This document shows positions 9,526-17,477 of a stretch of DNA of 60,333 nt, one piece after another (within the stretch, counting starts at the first letter, position 1; each line of letters begins with the position of its first letter). The notes below the pieces were generated by a model. The model saw only the letters and a list, made by a program, of their open reading frames with translations. It searched no databases and was not told the origin of the DNA. The position numbers and the translations under genes are program-made. The DNA comes from an uncultured Flammeovirgaceae bacterium (lineage in GTDB: Bacteria > Bacteroidota > Bacteroidia > Cytophagales > Cyclobacteriaceae). The stretch is from contig CALBPF010000224.1 in the NCBI GenBank assembly GCA_937899105.1, positions 1 to 60,333 on the forward strand, read 5' to 3'.

Positions 9526-9827
9526 TTTAATATGAGTGAGATGTAAGGGTTTTGAATTAATGGCTCACGTTAAACCCTTTTTCATTACAATAGACAAAAT
9601 TTGACAATTTAATTTAATAAAGAAAGATGTAATAAATGAGCATAAATGTGATTTTTTAGTATTTCGCATAACAAATGATACAATCGGAGTGGGGGCTGCT
9701 GTTGAAAATAGCATGAATGTGTTAAATAGCGTTCAATATGGTTATAAGCCCCAACCAGTAAAGATCATCAAGGGAACGAAATGATCTTTAAAAATCTCTT
9801 TTCACTACATTTGCTATAAAATATAGT
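9526..9827. other. Intergenic region with a short orphan open frame
   Basis: About 300 nt between the TerB gene and the radical SAM gene. On the plus strand a frame is open from 9605 to the stop at 9782-9784. Its end reads FLVFRITNDTIGVGAAVENS, then NVLNSVQYGYKPQPVKIIKG, which looks protein-like. There is no normal start codon in its first 38 or so codons. It could be the tail of a lost gene; I do not recognise the family. Confidence 0.3.
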
Positions 9828-9850
9828 ATATACTAATTATATTAGTATAT
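9828..9850. promoter_or_regulatory. AT-rich perfect inverted repeat over the radical SAM start codon
   Basis: ATATACTAAT at 9828-9837 is perfectly repeated in inverted form at 9841-9850 with a 3-nt spacer. The right arm overlaps the ATG at 9849. It could be a repressor operator or an RNA hairpin hiding the start codon. Confidence 0.5.
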
Positions 9851-10904
9851 GAAAGAGAAATATAAAAAGGGAAGAGGTTCTCAAATACAAGTAAGTAATC
9901 GCTTTTTAAATGCTGAATATGTTACTGATCATCCGGAGGGATTAGATGAACCACTATTAGACGAATCCATTCGTACACAGGTTTTTTATGAAACACCTAA
10001 AAAGGTTGTAAACAAAGTTACCAGTCCGGATGTGGGGATGGAATATTCTTTGAATCCCTACCAGGGTTGCGAGCATGGTTGCATTTATTGCTATGCGCGC
10101 ACTACCCACGAGTATTGGGGTTATAATGTGGGGCTAGATTTTGAATCCAAAATCATCGTAAAAAGAAATGCAGCAGAACTACTTGAGAAACAATTACTTA
10201 AAAAAAGTTGGAAGGCATGCCCGATCGTGTTGTCAGGAAATACTGATTGTTATCAGCCCTTGGAGCGCAAGCTAAAAATCACTAGGTCGCTTTTGAAAGT
10301 TTTTAACAGGTACAAACATCAGGTAGTCATAATTACGATGATTACGGTGGTGCTCAGGTTTATTGATGGTTTGGACGAGTTGTCTAGAGATAACCTGGTC
10401 CGTGTTATACTTTCTATTACAACACTTGATGACAAGTTAAGGCCCTTGATGGAACCAAGAACGGCAACTGCTGAAAAGAAAATGAAAGCAATAAATGTGC
10501 TGACCAAACTTGGGGTTCAGGTATCTATAATGAATGCACCTATTATTCCGGGTTTAAATCATCAGGAAATTCCAGCGATAATAAAAAGAGCTGCCGCTAG
10601 TGGGGCGATGAGCGCAGGATACACCACTGTTCGGCTTAATGGAAAGATCGCGGATGTATTTCATGACTGGCTCACAAAGAACTTTCCTGATCGGGCTGAA
10701 AAAGTCTGGAATCAAATTAAAGCGTTGCATAATGGCAATGTGTCTGATTCGAAGTTTGGACGAAGAATGCGGGGTGAAGGAAATTATTCGGAGATCATAA
10801 AGCAACTTTTCACTCACTCAGTGCAAAAGTACATGTCAAAAACCATCATGGAGCCATTGAATATAAGTAAATTTAGAAAAGGAGGTAATTATATGCTGTT
10901 TTGA
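9849..10904 (+). CDS. PA0069-family radical SAM protein
   Basis: 351 residues. The radical SAM cluster motif CEHGCIYCYAR (CxxxCxxC) lies near residue 75, preceded by MEYSLNPYQG as in the PA0069/Rv2578c family. Later motifs fit the partial TIM barrel (VLSGNTDCYQPLERKLKITR and SIMNAPIIPGLN). The protein should bind a 4Fe-4S cluster and S-adenosylmethionine; the substrate of this family is not known. ATG start at 9849 lies inside a perfect inverted repeat. It is a single gene, with no partner on the same strand close by. Confidence 0.9.
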   Translation: MKEKYKKGRGSQIQVSNRFLNAEYVTDHPEGLDEPLLDESIRTQVFYETPKKVVNKVTSPDVGMEYSLNPYQGCEHGCIYCYARTTHEYWGYNVGLDFESKIIVKRNAAELLEKQLLKKSWKACPIVLSGNTDCYQPLERKLKITRSLLKVFNRYKHQVVIITMITVVLRFIDGLDELSRDNLVRVILSITTLDDKLRPLMEPRTATAEKKMKAINVLTKLGVQVSIMNAPIIPGLNHQEIPAIIKRAAASGAMSAGYTTVRLNGKIADVFHDWLTKNFPDRAEKVWNQIKALHNGNVSDSKFGRRMRGEGNYSEIIKQLFTHSVQKYMSKTIMEPLNISKFRKGGNYMLF

Positions 10905-11008
10905 TCAGTCTCGACTTTCTCGAATTCTAAGAGGAATACAATCTTGTAGTACTTTTTTATCCGTAAGAGTACATCAATTTTCCTACGGAAAGGCCGAATA
11001 TTTATAGC

Positions 11009-11266
11009 TCATTTTTGGCTTAATAAGGACCTAGCCATAAAGTTTTCGTTTTCATTCAAGTTGATGATGATGTCATGCCCGGCCCACGAATGTTTTAAAA
11101 GGCGACGGTACACTTTCAATACCACACTTATGGGAACAAATGGATATTGGCTTACCAGGTTAAACAAGTTGACGATCACATAATCATTATGGATACTACG
11201 CCCTTTGGAAAGCAACCGGTGTTGTATTCTTTCACAAAGAGCCAACAAGCTCAATAAGTGTTCCAT
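11009..11266 (-). CDS. Small hypothetical protein
   Basis: About 85 residues from the ATG at 11266; a TTG at 11287 would add seven residues. The sequence is rich in Leu, Val and basic residues (LLALCERIQHRLLSKG, VVLKVYRRLLKHSWAG) with no membrane segment or metal motif. It is divergent from the helix-turn-helix gene at 11369 across about 100 nt, so the two may share control. I do not recognise the family. The reading frame is plausible but unproven. Confidence 0.5.
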   Translation of the reverse strand: MEHLLSLLALCERIQHRLLSKGRSIHNDYVIVNLFNLVSQYPFVPISVVLKVYRRLLKHSWAGHDIIINLNENENFMARSLLSQK

Positions 11267-11368
11267 TTTTTTATTACGGGTCTCCAAACTATTATATTTA
11301 GGCCATTACAATTAATAGCACAATTTAACTTGTAAAATTTAACATTAAAACAATTTTAATAGTATTTT

Positions 11369-11827
11369 ATGGCAGAGGAGCCTATTTCCGATAAAGCGTT
11401 GATAAAACTGTACCTGAAAGCGAAGGGTATCAGGCGTCTTGCTTTTTGTAATGCGATAGGTTTCTCAAGAAGTTTTCTGGATGCTGACGGTACGATCACC
11501 GTAGATAACATGCGTAAGATCATTTCCCATACGGATTACGATGACTTTAATTTGGAAGCTTTTATTGAACAACGTCAGGACATGGTAAAAGAAAAGGGGC
11601 AATTATCAAGGGCTATGGCCAGCCATTCTTTTATTGTAGAAGCCGTTCGAAAGTTGACTGAAATAAAAGTTGCTAAAGGTGACGTCGATCAAGAAGACAC
11701 TAAGCAGCTTATGGCTTTTCTGGATCAAGCGATTGAAAAACTATCTAACCTTTCCGAAGATTATCAGAAACTCTTCTATGAATATCAGAGATTATACAAG
11801 ATTATTGAAAAGGAATCAAAGTCTTAA
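11369..11827 (+). CDS. Helix-turn-helix (XRE-like) protein with coiled coil
   Basis: 152 residues. The N-terminal 60 or so resemble a phage-repressor-type helix-turn-helix: LIKLYLKAKGIRRLAFCNAI, then GFSRSFLD and ITVDNMRKIISH. The C-terminal half is helical and charged (QLMAFLDQAIEKLSNLSEDY) and probably dimerises as a coiled coil. ATG start. Its TAA overlaps the stop codon of the convergent TPR gene (11824). The target genes are unknown; the divergent gene at 11266 is a candidate. Confidence 0.65.
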   Translation: MAEEPISDKALIKLYLKAKGIRRLAFCNAIGFSRSFLDADGTITVDNMRKIISHTDYDDFNLEAFIEQRQDMVKEKGQLSRAMASHSFIVEAVRKLTEIKVAKGDVDQEDTKQLMAFLDQAIEKLSNLSEDYQKLFYEYQRLYKIIEKESKS

Positions 11828-13095
11828 TATTTCTCGGGCAGGGGTACAATGATGCGCGCATTGTCCAGAGCTTTGCGTAGGCGCTTTCTTCGCTTGCGTT
11901 TTTCCATAAAATAGAAGCTGATCCCGGAAGCGATGACGATTAAAGTCAGTGCATAAGAGAAGATATCCCACCATAACATGCGCTTTTCTCTAGCAATTCT
12001 TAAGTCCAGTTCGCGCCGATAATCCGCAGCCCTAATTTGATATTCATGGCTAGCTTGAATTAACTGTGCTTTTAGCTTGGCAAACTCTAACCCATATTGA
12101 TAAATCAGGTCATGGTAGTGATCCATTCTTTCAGGTGACTTCGCCCTATGGTATTTATATAACAGGTTAGCCGTTTGAATATACTTTTTATCAAATTTAT
12201 TGAGTGGTTCCAATTCAAGTCCTTTCTCATACATAAGAATGGAAGAGTCGGGTTCATCTATTTTTTCATATAGACTGCCCAGGTTGCCATAAACATCTAC
12301 TAATGCTGTTTTATCAAATTCGTTTGTCGTTGACAATGATAAAGCTTCATTAAACAATTGTTTAGCATCATCCAACTGACCTTGCATCATTTGAAGATAT
12401 GCTATTCCATTCATGCTTTTTACTTTTGCCAAAACATAGTCTTTATCTGCTGGAGAATAAATGTTTACCGCATGAGTAAAATAATCTTCTGCCAACTCAT
12501 ACTCCTTAAGATGAGTACCAGCGATGAGGCCCAGTTCCGTGTAGCAGACATTCAAAAGACTCTTATTCTTAATATCATTTTTCTGAGCTAACAACCTTAA
12601 ATAAATATTATTAGCTTCGTCATAGTTACCCATAGCACGATTAGCCTGTCCGATGTTATATTGTATCGACCTAAATCTGGAGATATCATTCATGTCTTTT
12701 GCCATATCCCTGGCATCCTTATAGAAATCAATCGCCTTTTCATAAAATCCTCCAACATAATAAATGGCTCCTATATTCATCAATGTTCCTATTTGCCTCC
12801 CGTAATTTCTGGCCTCTTGATAGTTGTAAAGAGCGGAAAAATAATGGTTCAAGGCTTGATAGTACATGCCTTTTTCGTCTTGATAGTATGCTATTAAGAA
12901 ATGAGATTTCGCCAATTGCTCTTCATTTCCATGAATTTCGGCCAATTCAAGCGCCCGCTCCCCTATTTCAACGGAGCGTATCTTCTTGGCTGAGTCATAT
13001 ACTGTCTGGAAATCACTACCGAATAAAGGTCGTGAGACTATGAAAAATAATAAACTAAATTTTAATGTAATATGGGTAAAAGACCTGCTGGACAT
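11824..13095 (-). CDS. TPR protein with one membrane anchor and no kinase domain
   Basis: 423 residues. A signal sequence (LKFSLLFFIVSRPLFG) is followed by at least six tetratricopeptide repeats (for example IGAIYYVGGFYEKAIDFYKD, NIGQANRAMGNYDEANNIYL, NLGSLYEKIDEPDSSILMYE). A membrane helix lies at about 373-395, then a short basic tail (EKRKRRKRLRKAL). In Bacteroidota the same TPR-plus-helix layout normally precedes a histidine kinase or LuxR-type DNA-binding domain. Here the protein ends about 25 residues after the helix. It may be a stand-alone scaffold or a truncated sensor. Confidence 0.8.
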   Translation of the reverse strand: MSSRSFTHITLKFSLLFFIVSRPLFGSDFQTVYDSAKKIRSVEIGERALELAEIHGNEEQLAKSHFLIAYYQDEKGMYYQALNHYFSALYNYQEARNYGRQIGTLMNIGAIYYVGGFYEKAIDFYKDARDMAKDMNDISRFRSIQYNIGQANRAMGNYDEANNIYLRLLAQKNDIKNKSLLNVCYTELGLIAGTHLKEYELAEDYFTHAVNIYSPADKDYVLAKVKSMNGIAYLQMMQGQLDDAKQLFNEALSLSTTNEFDKTALVDVYGNLGSLYEKIDEPDSSILMYEKGLELEPLNKFDKKYIQTANLLYKYHRAKSPERMDHYHDLIYQYGLEFAKLKAQLIQASHEYQIRAADYRRELDLRIAREKRMLWWDIFSYALTLIVIASGISFYFMEKRKRRKRLRKALDNARIIVPLPEKY

Positions 13096-13113
13096 AATAT
13101 TTAAATAAAAAAA

Positions 13114-13144
13114 GAAAAGTTCACTTAAAAAAGTGAACCTTTTC
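13114..13144 (-). terminator. Rho-independent terminator for the small lipoprotein gene
   Basis: GTTCACTT (13119-13126) pairs perfectly with AAGTGAAC (13131-13138) around an AAAA loop. It is extended by GAAAA against TTTTC with one bulged base. On the minus strand it follows the 54-codon gene ending at 13172 and precedes the TPR gene. Confidence 0.75.
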
Positions 13145-13171
13145 TAAAAATATTACACTTGTTAGCTGCAG

Positions 13172-13336
13172 TCATTCTGGCTCTTCCTTTTGAGTATCAC
13201 CCCCACCAGGGCCGCCAATTGTTCCGTCATCATTTTCTGTTTTAACGATGGGATCTACGTCTTCGGACATGAATTCGCAGGCGGAGAATGCAACTGTGAT
13301 AAGTGCAAAAACAAAAAGCTTGAATACTTTTTTCAT
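13172..13336 (-). CDS. Small lipoprotein, 54 aa
   Basis: ATG at 13336, TGA at 13172-13174. The protein begins MKKVFKLFVFALITVAFSAC, a textbook lipoprotein signal with lipobox FSAC. The mature part is only about 34 residues, acidic and Gly-rich (GTIGGPGGGD, ending EEPE). A strong terminator follows at once, which supports a real transcript. No homologue is recognised. Its short length makes it easy to miss in automatic annotation. Confidence 0.75.
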   Translation of the reverse strand: MKKVFKLFVFALITVAFSACEFMSEDVDPIVKTENDDGTIGGPGGGDTQKEEPE

Positions 13337-13550
13337 AGTTTTTAATATTTAAGTGAAAATTTTCATCGGTTTAAACTTACTGTACTTGTACAATGCTTTT
13401 CTATTGAGAATTACATGGAACCTGTTAAGAGTAATAAATAGTTACGCTTAGTAAATCAGCGATCAATGTTCTGAATAGCAAGAATTGTCAGATACCCGAT
13501 AAACATATTGAGAACTCCTACGTTCAAATTTTAGTAAACAAGAAAGCTCA

Positions 13551-14207
13551 ATGACATCAATTAGAATATTATCCATTTTCAGCATTCTATTGGCCTTTGC
13601 TACTTGTACTAGTAAAGGGAATAGTGATTTTTCCGCACCCGTAATTTCAAAAGAGGCAGCATCCAAATTAGATACCGCTTACTTCGCTAGCGGCTGCTTT
13701 TGGTGTATGGAGGCCGTTTTTGAGAGGGTAAAAGGTGTATATGATGTGGTGTCAGGGTATAGCGGAGGAAAAAAACAAAATCCAAATTACAGGGAGGTCA
13801 GCGCTGGTATTACAGAACATGCCGAGGCGGTAAGAGTACTGTATGATCCGGAAGAGGTAAACTATACTTCTTTGGTAGAGATTTTCTTTGGTTCACACGA
13901 TCCTACCACTTTGAATCGGCAAGGTCCGGATGTCGGCAAGCAATACAGATCCGCAATTTTCTATGCATCAGAAGAAGAGAAAGAAATAGCGATCCGTATT
14001 AAAACGAATCTGGATTCGGAAGGAGTCTTTAAGAATCCTATAATAACTGAAATAACAGCATTTGAAAAGTTTTGGGATGCTGAAGATTATCATCAAAACT
14101 ATTACGAAATACATCCTAATCAGCCCTACATCGTGTCGGTTTCCCGCCCCAAAGTTGAGAAATTTATGAAGCAGTTCAAGGATAAATTGAAAGAGCAATA
14201 TAAGTAA
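13551..14207 (+). CDS. msrA: Peptide-methionine (S)-S-oxide reductase, lipoprotein form
   Basis: 218 residues. An N-terminal lipoprotein signal (ILLAFATCTS) exports and anchors the enzyme. The MsrA domain starts near residue 40 with the catalytic ASGCFWCMEAVFERVKGV, followed by SGYSGG, SAGITEHAEAV, and FFGSHDPTTLNRQGPDVG. No obvious resolving Cys remains at the C-terminus (KDKLKEQYK). It reduces methionine-S-sulfoxide in proteins, here probably on the periplasmic side. A hairpin follows the gene at 14220-14252. Confidence 0.93.
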   Translation: MTSIRILSIFSILLAFATCTSKGNSDFSAPVISKEAASKLDTAYFASGCFWCMEAVFERVKGVYDVVSGYSGGKKQNPNYREVSAGITEHAEAVRVLYDPEEVNYTSLVEIFFGSHDPTTLNRQGPDVGKQYRSAIFYASEEEKEIAIRIKTNLDSEGVFKNPIITEITAFEKFWDAEDYHQNYYEIHPNQPYIVSVSRPKVEKFMKQFKDKLKEQYK

Positions 14208-14219
14208 GTGTACATTTTG

Positions 14220-14252
14220 AAGGCTTTTTTGTAACTTAATACAAAAGCCTTT
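14220..14252 (+). terminator. Hairpin between msrA and glycogen synthase
   Basis: AAGGCTT and TTGTA on the left pair with TACAA and AAGCCTT on the right, with two extra T on the left arm. It lies 12 nt after the msrA stop and ends 3 nt before the GTG start of the next gene. It may terminate msrA transcripts and also affect initiation at 14256. Confidence 0.6.
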
Positions 14253-14255
14253 AAC

Positions 14256-16100
14256 GTGTCACTAGAAATTCAACCCAAAGAAAACCTACCTTCCAGACCA
14301 AAGAAACTCAACAGCATCTATCTAATTGAATCGGCTTGGGAGGTCTGCAATCAATTAGGTGGTATATACACTGTTATAAGATCAAAGGTGCCGGTAATGA
14401 CTGCACAATGGGAGGAGCGTTACTGTCTTTTGGGCCCTATTATCGACCAAGATGTAAGCGCTGAGTTTGATCCTATTGATGAGCTCACAGGGCCCTATGG
14501 AAAAGCCGTTGAGAGGATGCGTGAGCTTGGCCATGACGTCCTCTATGGCACCTGGCTGGTAACCGGTAGGCCGCAGACGGTTCTTCTGAAGATAAGCGAG
14601 TCTATGCATAAGTCAGAAGGGAACAGGTATCGACTGGAAAAGGAGTTCGGTATAAATATTTATGCCGATGATGACCTGCAAAAGAATGTCATAGCATTTG
14701 CTGATTTGACTAATATCTTCATTAACCTGCTTGCTGAAGAGATCACAAAAGCCAGAAAAAAGCTAATTACCCATTTTCACGAATGGATGGCCAGTCTTCC
14801 TATTCTTGATATTCAAAAAAATAAACTGCCTGTCAAAACAGTTTTCACTACGCATGCTACCTCTATTGGCAGGTATTTGGCTATGAATGATGAGAACTTC
14901 TATACCTCACTTCACAAATATCATTGGAAGCAGCACGCGGAGCATTTTCATATCTTACCAATTGCTCAGATAGAACGTTTTTGTGCGCAAGCGAGTACCA
15001 TATTGACCACTGTAAGTGAGGTTACAGCAAAAGAATGCAAGGTGTTCTTCGGACGCGAGCCTGATGAGATTACACCCAATGGCTTAAACATAACAAGATT
15101 TGTAGCATATCACGAAGTACAAAACCTGCATCAGGAGTACAAAAGTGAGATACATGAGTTTGTTATGGGACACTTCTTTCACAGCTGCCCATTCGACCTT
15201 GACGATGTGCTTTACTTCTTCACCTCTGGTCGATATGAGTTTAAAAATAAGGGTTACGATCTTACACTTCATGCGCTCACTTTGCTCAATGAGATGATGA
15301 AGAAAGCCAAGCTGAAACAGACTGTAGTTATGTTCTTCATTACCCGGAAACCAACCTGGTCTATCAATCCGGTGGTGCTACAATCTCGTGGTGTAATGAA
15401 CGAAATAAGGAACACATGTAGGGAGATAGAGGACCAAATTGGTGATAAGATGTTCTATGCTGCAGCGGCGGAGCAAGAAGACTTCCGCTTGCCTGACATT
15501 AACCTAATGGTGGAAGACCATTTAAAGTTAAAATACCGTAGAATTTTACAATCCTGGAAATCAGATAATTGGCCAATAGTGGTTACACACAACTTAAAGG
15601 ATAATGATAATGATGAAATTCTAAACTACTTGCGGAATGCACCTTTGGTCAATAATCCAAAAGATAAGGTTAAGGTGGTTTATCATCCTGATTTCATAGA
15701 TACCACTAACCCCTTATTTGGCATGGACTATGGAGAGTTCGTACGAGGTTGTCACCTTGGTATTTTTCCCAGTTTCTATGAGCCCTGGGGTTATACGCCT
15801 TTAGAATGTTTAGCGCGAGGAGTACCCGCCATTACCTCTGATTATACAGGTTTTGGTGATTATGTAGGAACTTACTTCCCTGATCATGAAGACTACGGGG
15901 CGTACCTACTTACCCGACATAAAAGAAAACCGGAAACTGTGGCGAAAGACTTGGCCATTAAAATGTTCAACTTTATTCAGCTGTCCAGGCGTGATCGTAT
16001 GGTACAACGAAATAAATCTGAGGACCTTTCTGAAAATTTTGACTGGACACAACTTGTAAAGCATTACAACGCTGCTTATGAGCAAGCGCTACTTTCATAG
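14256..16100 (+). CDS. Glycogen synthase, GT3 (eukaryote-type) family
   Basis: 614 residues from a GTG start. Motifs match the GT3 synthases of fungi and animals rather than bacterial GlgA: ESAWEVCNQLGGIYTVIRSK near the N-terminus, HFHEWMAS, TTHATSIGRYLA, ITPNGLN, and FPSFYEPWGYTPLECLARGV near the C-terminus. A long insert (about 290-420) is also GT3-like (FFITRKPTW, DIFxLP-type helices). It should build alpha-1,4-glucan from UDP-glucose. No branching enzyme or phosphorylase is adjacent. Similar proteins are known in Bacteroidota. Confidence 0.9.
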   Translation: MSLEIQPKENLPSRPKKLNSIYLIESAWEVCNQLGGIYTVIRSKVPVMTAQWEERYCLLGPIIDQDVSAEFDPIDELTGPYGKAVERMRELGHDVLYGTWLVTGRPQTVLLKISESMHKSEGNRYRLEKEFGINIYADDDLQKNVIAFADLTNIFINLLAEEITKARKKLITHFHEWMASLPILDIQKNKLPVKTVFTTHATSIGRYLAMNDENFYTSLHKYHWKQHAEHFHILPIAQIERFCAQASTILTTVSEVTAKECKVFFGREPDEITPNGLNITRFVAYHEVQNLHQEYKSEIHEFVMGHFFHSCPFDLDDVLYFFTSGRYEFKNKGYDLTLHALTLLNEMMKKAKLKQTVVMFFITRKPTWSINPVVLQSRGVMNEIRNTCREIEDQIGDKMFYAAAAEQEDFRLPDINLMVEDHLKLKYRRILQSWKSDNWPIVVTHNLKDNDNDEILNYLRNAPLVNNPKDKVKVVYHPDFIDTTNPLFGMDYGEFVRGCHLGIFPSFYEPWGYTPLECLARGVPAITSDYTGFGDYVGTYFPDHEDYGAYLLTRHKRKPETVAKDLAIKMFNFIQLSRRDRMVQRNKSEDLSENFDWTQLVKHYNAAYEQALLS

Positions 16101-16109
16101 CTGGTGACC

Positions 16110-17345
16110 TTATTCAAAATCTATCTCCACCTGCTTACGGATAATATCTTCCATATTTTCACGTTCGCGAATGAGATGTGCTTTACCTTCATATACTAGT
16201 ACCTCTGCTGGCCGGTAACGCGAGTTGTAGTTGGATGCCATAGAAAACCCATAGGCCCCGGCATTCTTTACCGCCAAAATATCACCTTCTCTTACTTCAT
16301 GTATCTTTCGGTCCCATCCAAATGTATCTGTTTCACAGATATACCCGACAACGGTGTAAACCCGTTGTATGCTATCGGGGTTTGATATGTTGACAATTTC
16401 ATGGTACGAATCATACATCATAGGTCTCATGAGGTGATTCATTCCAGAATCCACACCTACAAAGGCAGTGGCCGGGGTAGTTTTTATTACATTGACCTTA
16501 ACCAATAAAAGACCGGCTTCACTCACCAGATACTTACCCGGCTCAAACCACATTTCCAGTTGTCGTCCATAAGAGCTACAGAAACTGTCAAAAGCATTTC
16601 CCAACTTTACTCCCAGGTCATATACATTAGTAGTTATATCACCTTCCTTATAAGCTACTTTGAAACCACTTCCAAAGTCGATGAACTCCAGATTAGGAAA
16701 GTCTTGAGCTATCCCAAACAGAATTTCAGCCATCTTCAAAAACACATCGGCATCTAATATATCAGATCCGGTATGCATGTGTAAACCGATAACATTAATG
16801 TTATTCGATTTTACAACACGTAGCAAATGAGGCAACTGATAGATCGAAATGCCGAACTTGGAGTCTACGTGACCGGTTGAAATTTTAGTGTTTCCGCCTG
16901 CCATTATATGCGGATTCAGGCGAATACAACAGGGTACCGTGTCTCTATACTTATGACCAAACTGCTCTAGGATCGAAATATTATCAATGTTGATCATTAA
17001 CCCTTTCTCTACACCCTCAATAATTTCTTCGAATGAAATGCAATTGGGTGTGAAAAGTATATCTCTGGGATCAAACCCTGCCTTTAGCGCAATATCTGAC
17101 TCCTGTGCAGATACCACATCTACGCCGGCGCCGTGCTTTTTCATAAGCTTCAGAACGGAAATATTAGTCAGCGCTTTAGCAGCATATTTTATCTTCACAT
17201 TCTGGTTAGAGAATGCATTTTTTAAATTCTGAAGCTGATTCACGATCTTCTCAGCGTCATAGACATATACAGGCGTGCCGAATTGGTGGGCAATATCAGT
17301 CAGTTTAAGCCCCTGTATTTTATAGGAATTATTTTTCAGTTCCAT
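16110..17345 (-). CDS. lysA: Diaminopimelate decarboxylase-type PLP enzyme
   Basis: 411 residues from the ATG at 17345; a TTG seven codons earlier is less likely. The fold type III PLP-barrel has the Lys in KIKYAAKALTNISVL, then HMHTGSDI, EFIDFGSGFKV, EPGKYLV and GYICETDTFGWDR, with the CxxxD of the second active-site half. It should decarboxylate meso-diaminopimelate to lysine. Related decarboxylases (carboxynorspermidine, ornithine) share the fold, but the order of motifs fits LysA best. It is convergent with glycogen synthase, 9 nt away. Confidence 0.87.
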   Translation of the reverse strand: MELKNNSYKIQGLKLTDIAHQFGTPVYVYDAEKIVNQLQNLKNAFSNQNVKIKYAAKALTNISVLKLMKKHGAGVDVVSAQESDIALKAGFDPRDILFTPNCISFEEIIEGVEKGLMINIDNISILEQFGHKYRDTVPCCIRLNPHIMAGGNTKISTGHVDSKFGISIYQLPHLLRVVKSNNINVIGLHMHTGSDILDADVFLKMAEILFGIAQDFPNLEFIDFGSGFKVAYKEGDITTNVYDLGVKLGNAFDSFCSSYGRQLEMWFEPGKYLVSEAGLLLVKVNVIKTTPATAFVGVDSGMNHLMRPMMYDSYHEIVNISNPDSIQRVYTVVGYICETDTFGWDRKIHEVREGDILAVKNAGAYGFSMASNYNSRYRPAEVLVYEGKAHLIRERENMEDIIRKQVEIDFE

Positions 17346-17477
17346 AGCTGTGAATTGAACCGCCAAAAGTACTAATAGCAGTGGTTTTTACAACTGGTTT
17401 TAGATGAAACCTCAAACATGTTTAGAATACAGCTGATGAAACCCGGCACGTAGATCTGAAAGTGGGTTTTGCAAAAT

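Noticed and set aside
13463..13666. Minus-strand open frame over the msrA start.
   Set aside because: It is antisense to the msrA signal region, has no family motifs and no separate promoter.
17439..17469. AAACCC/GGGTTT inverted repeat after the amidase gene.
   Set aside because: Only six pairs with a long loop and no T run; not convincing as a terminator.
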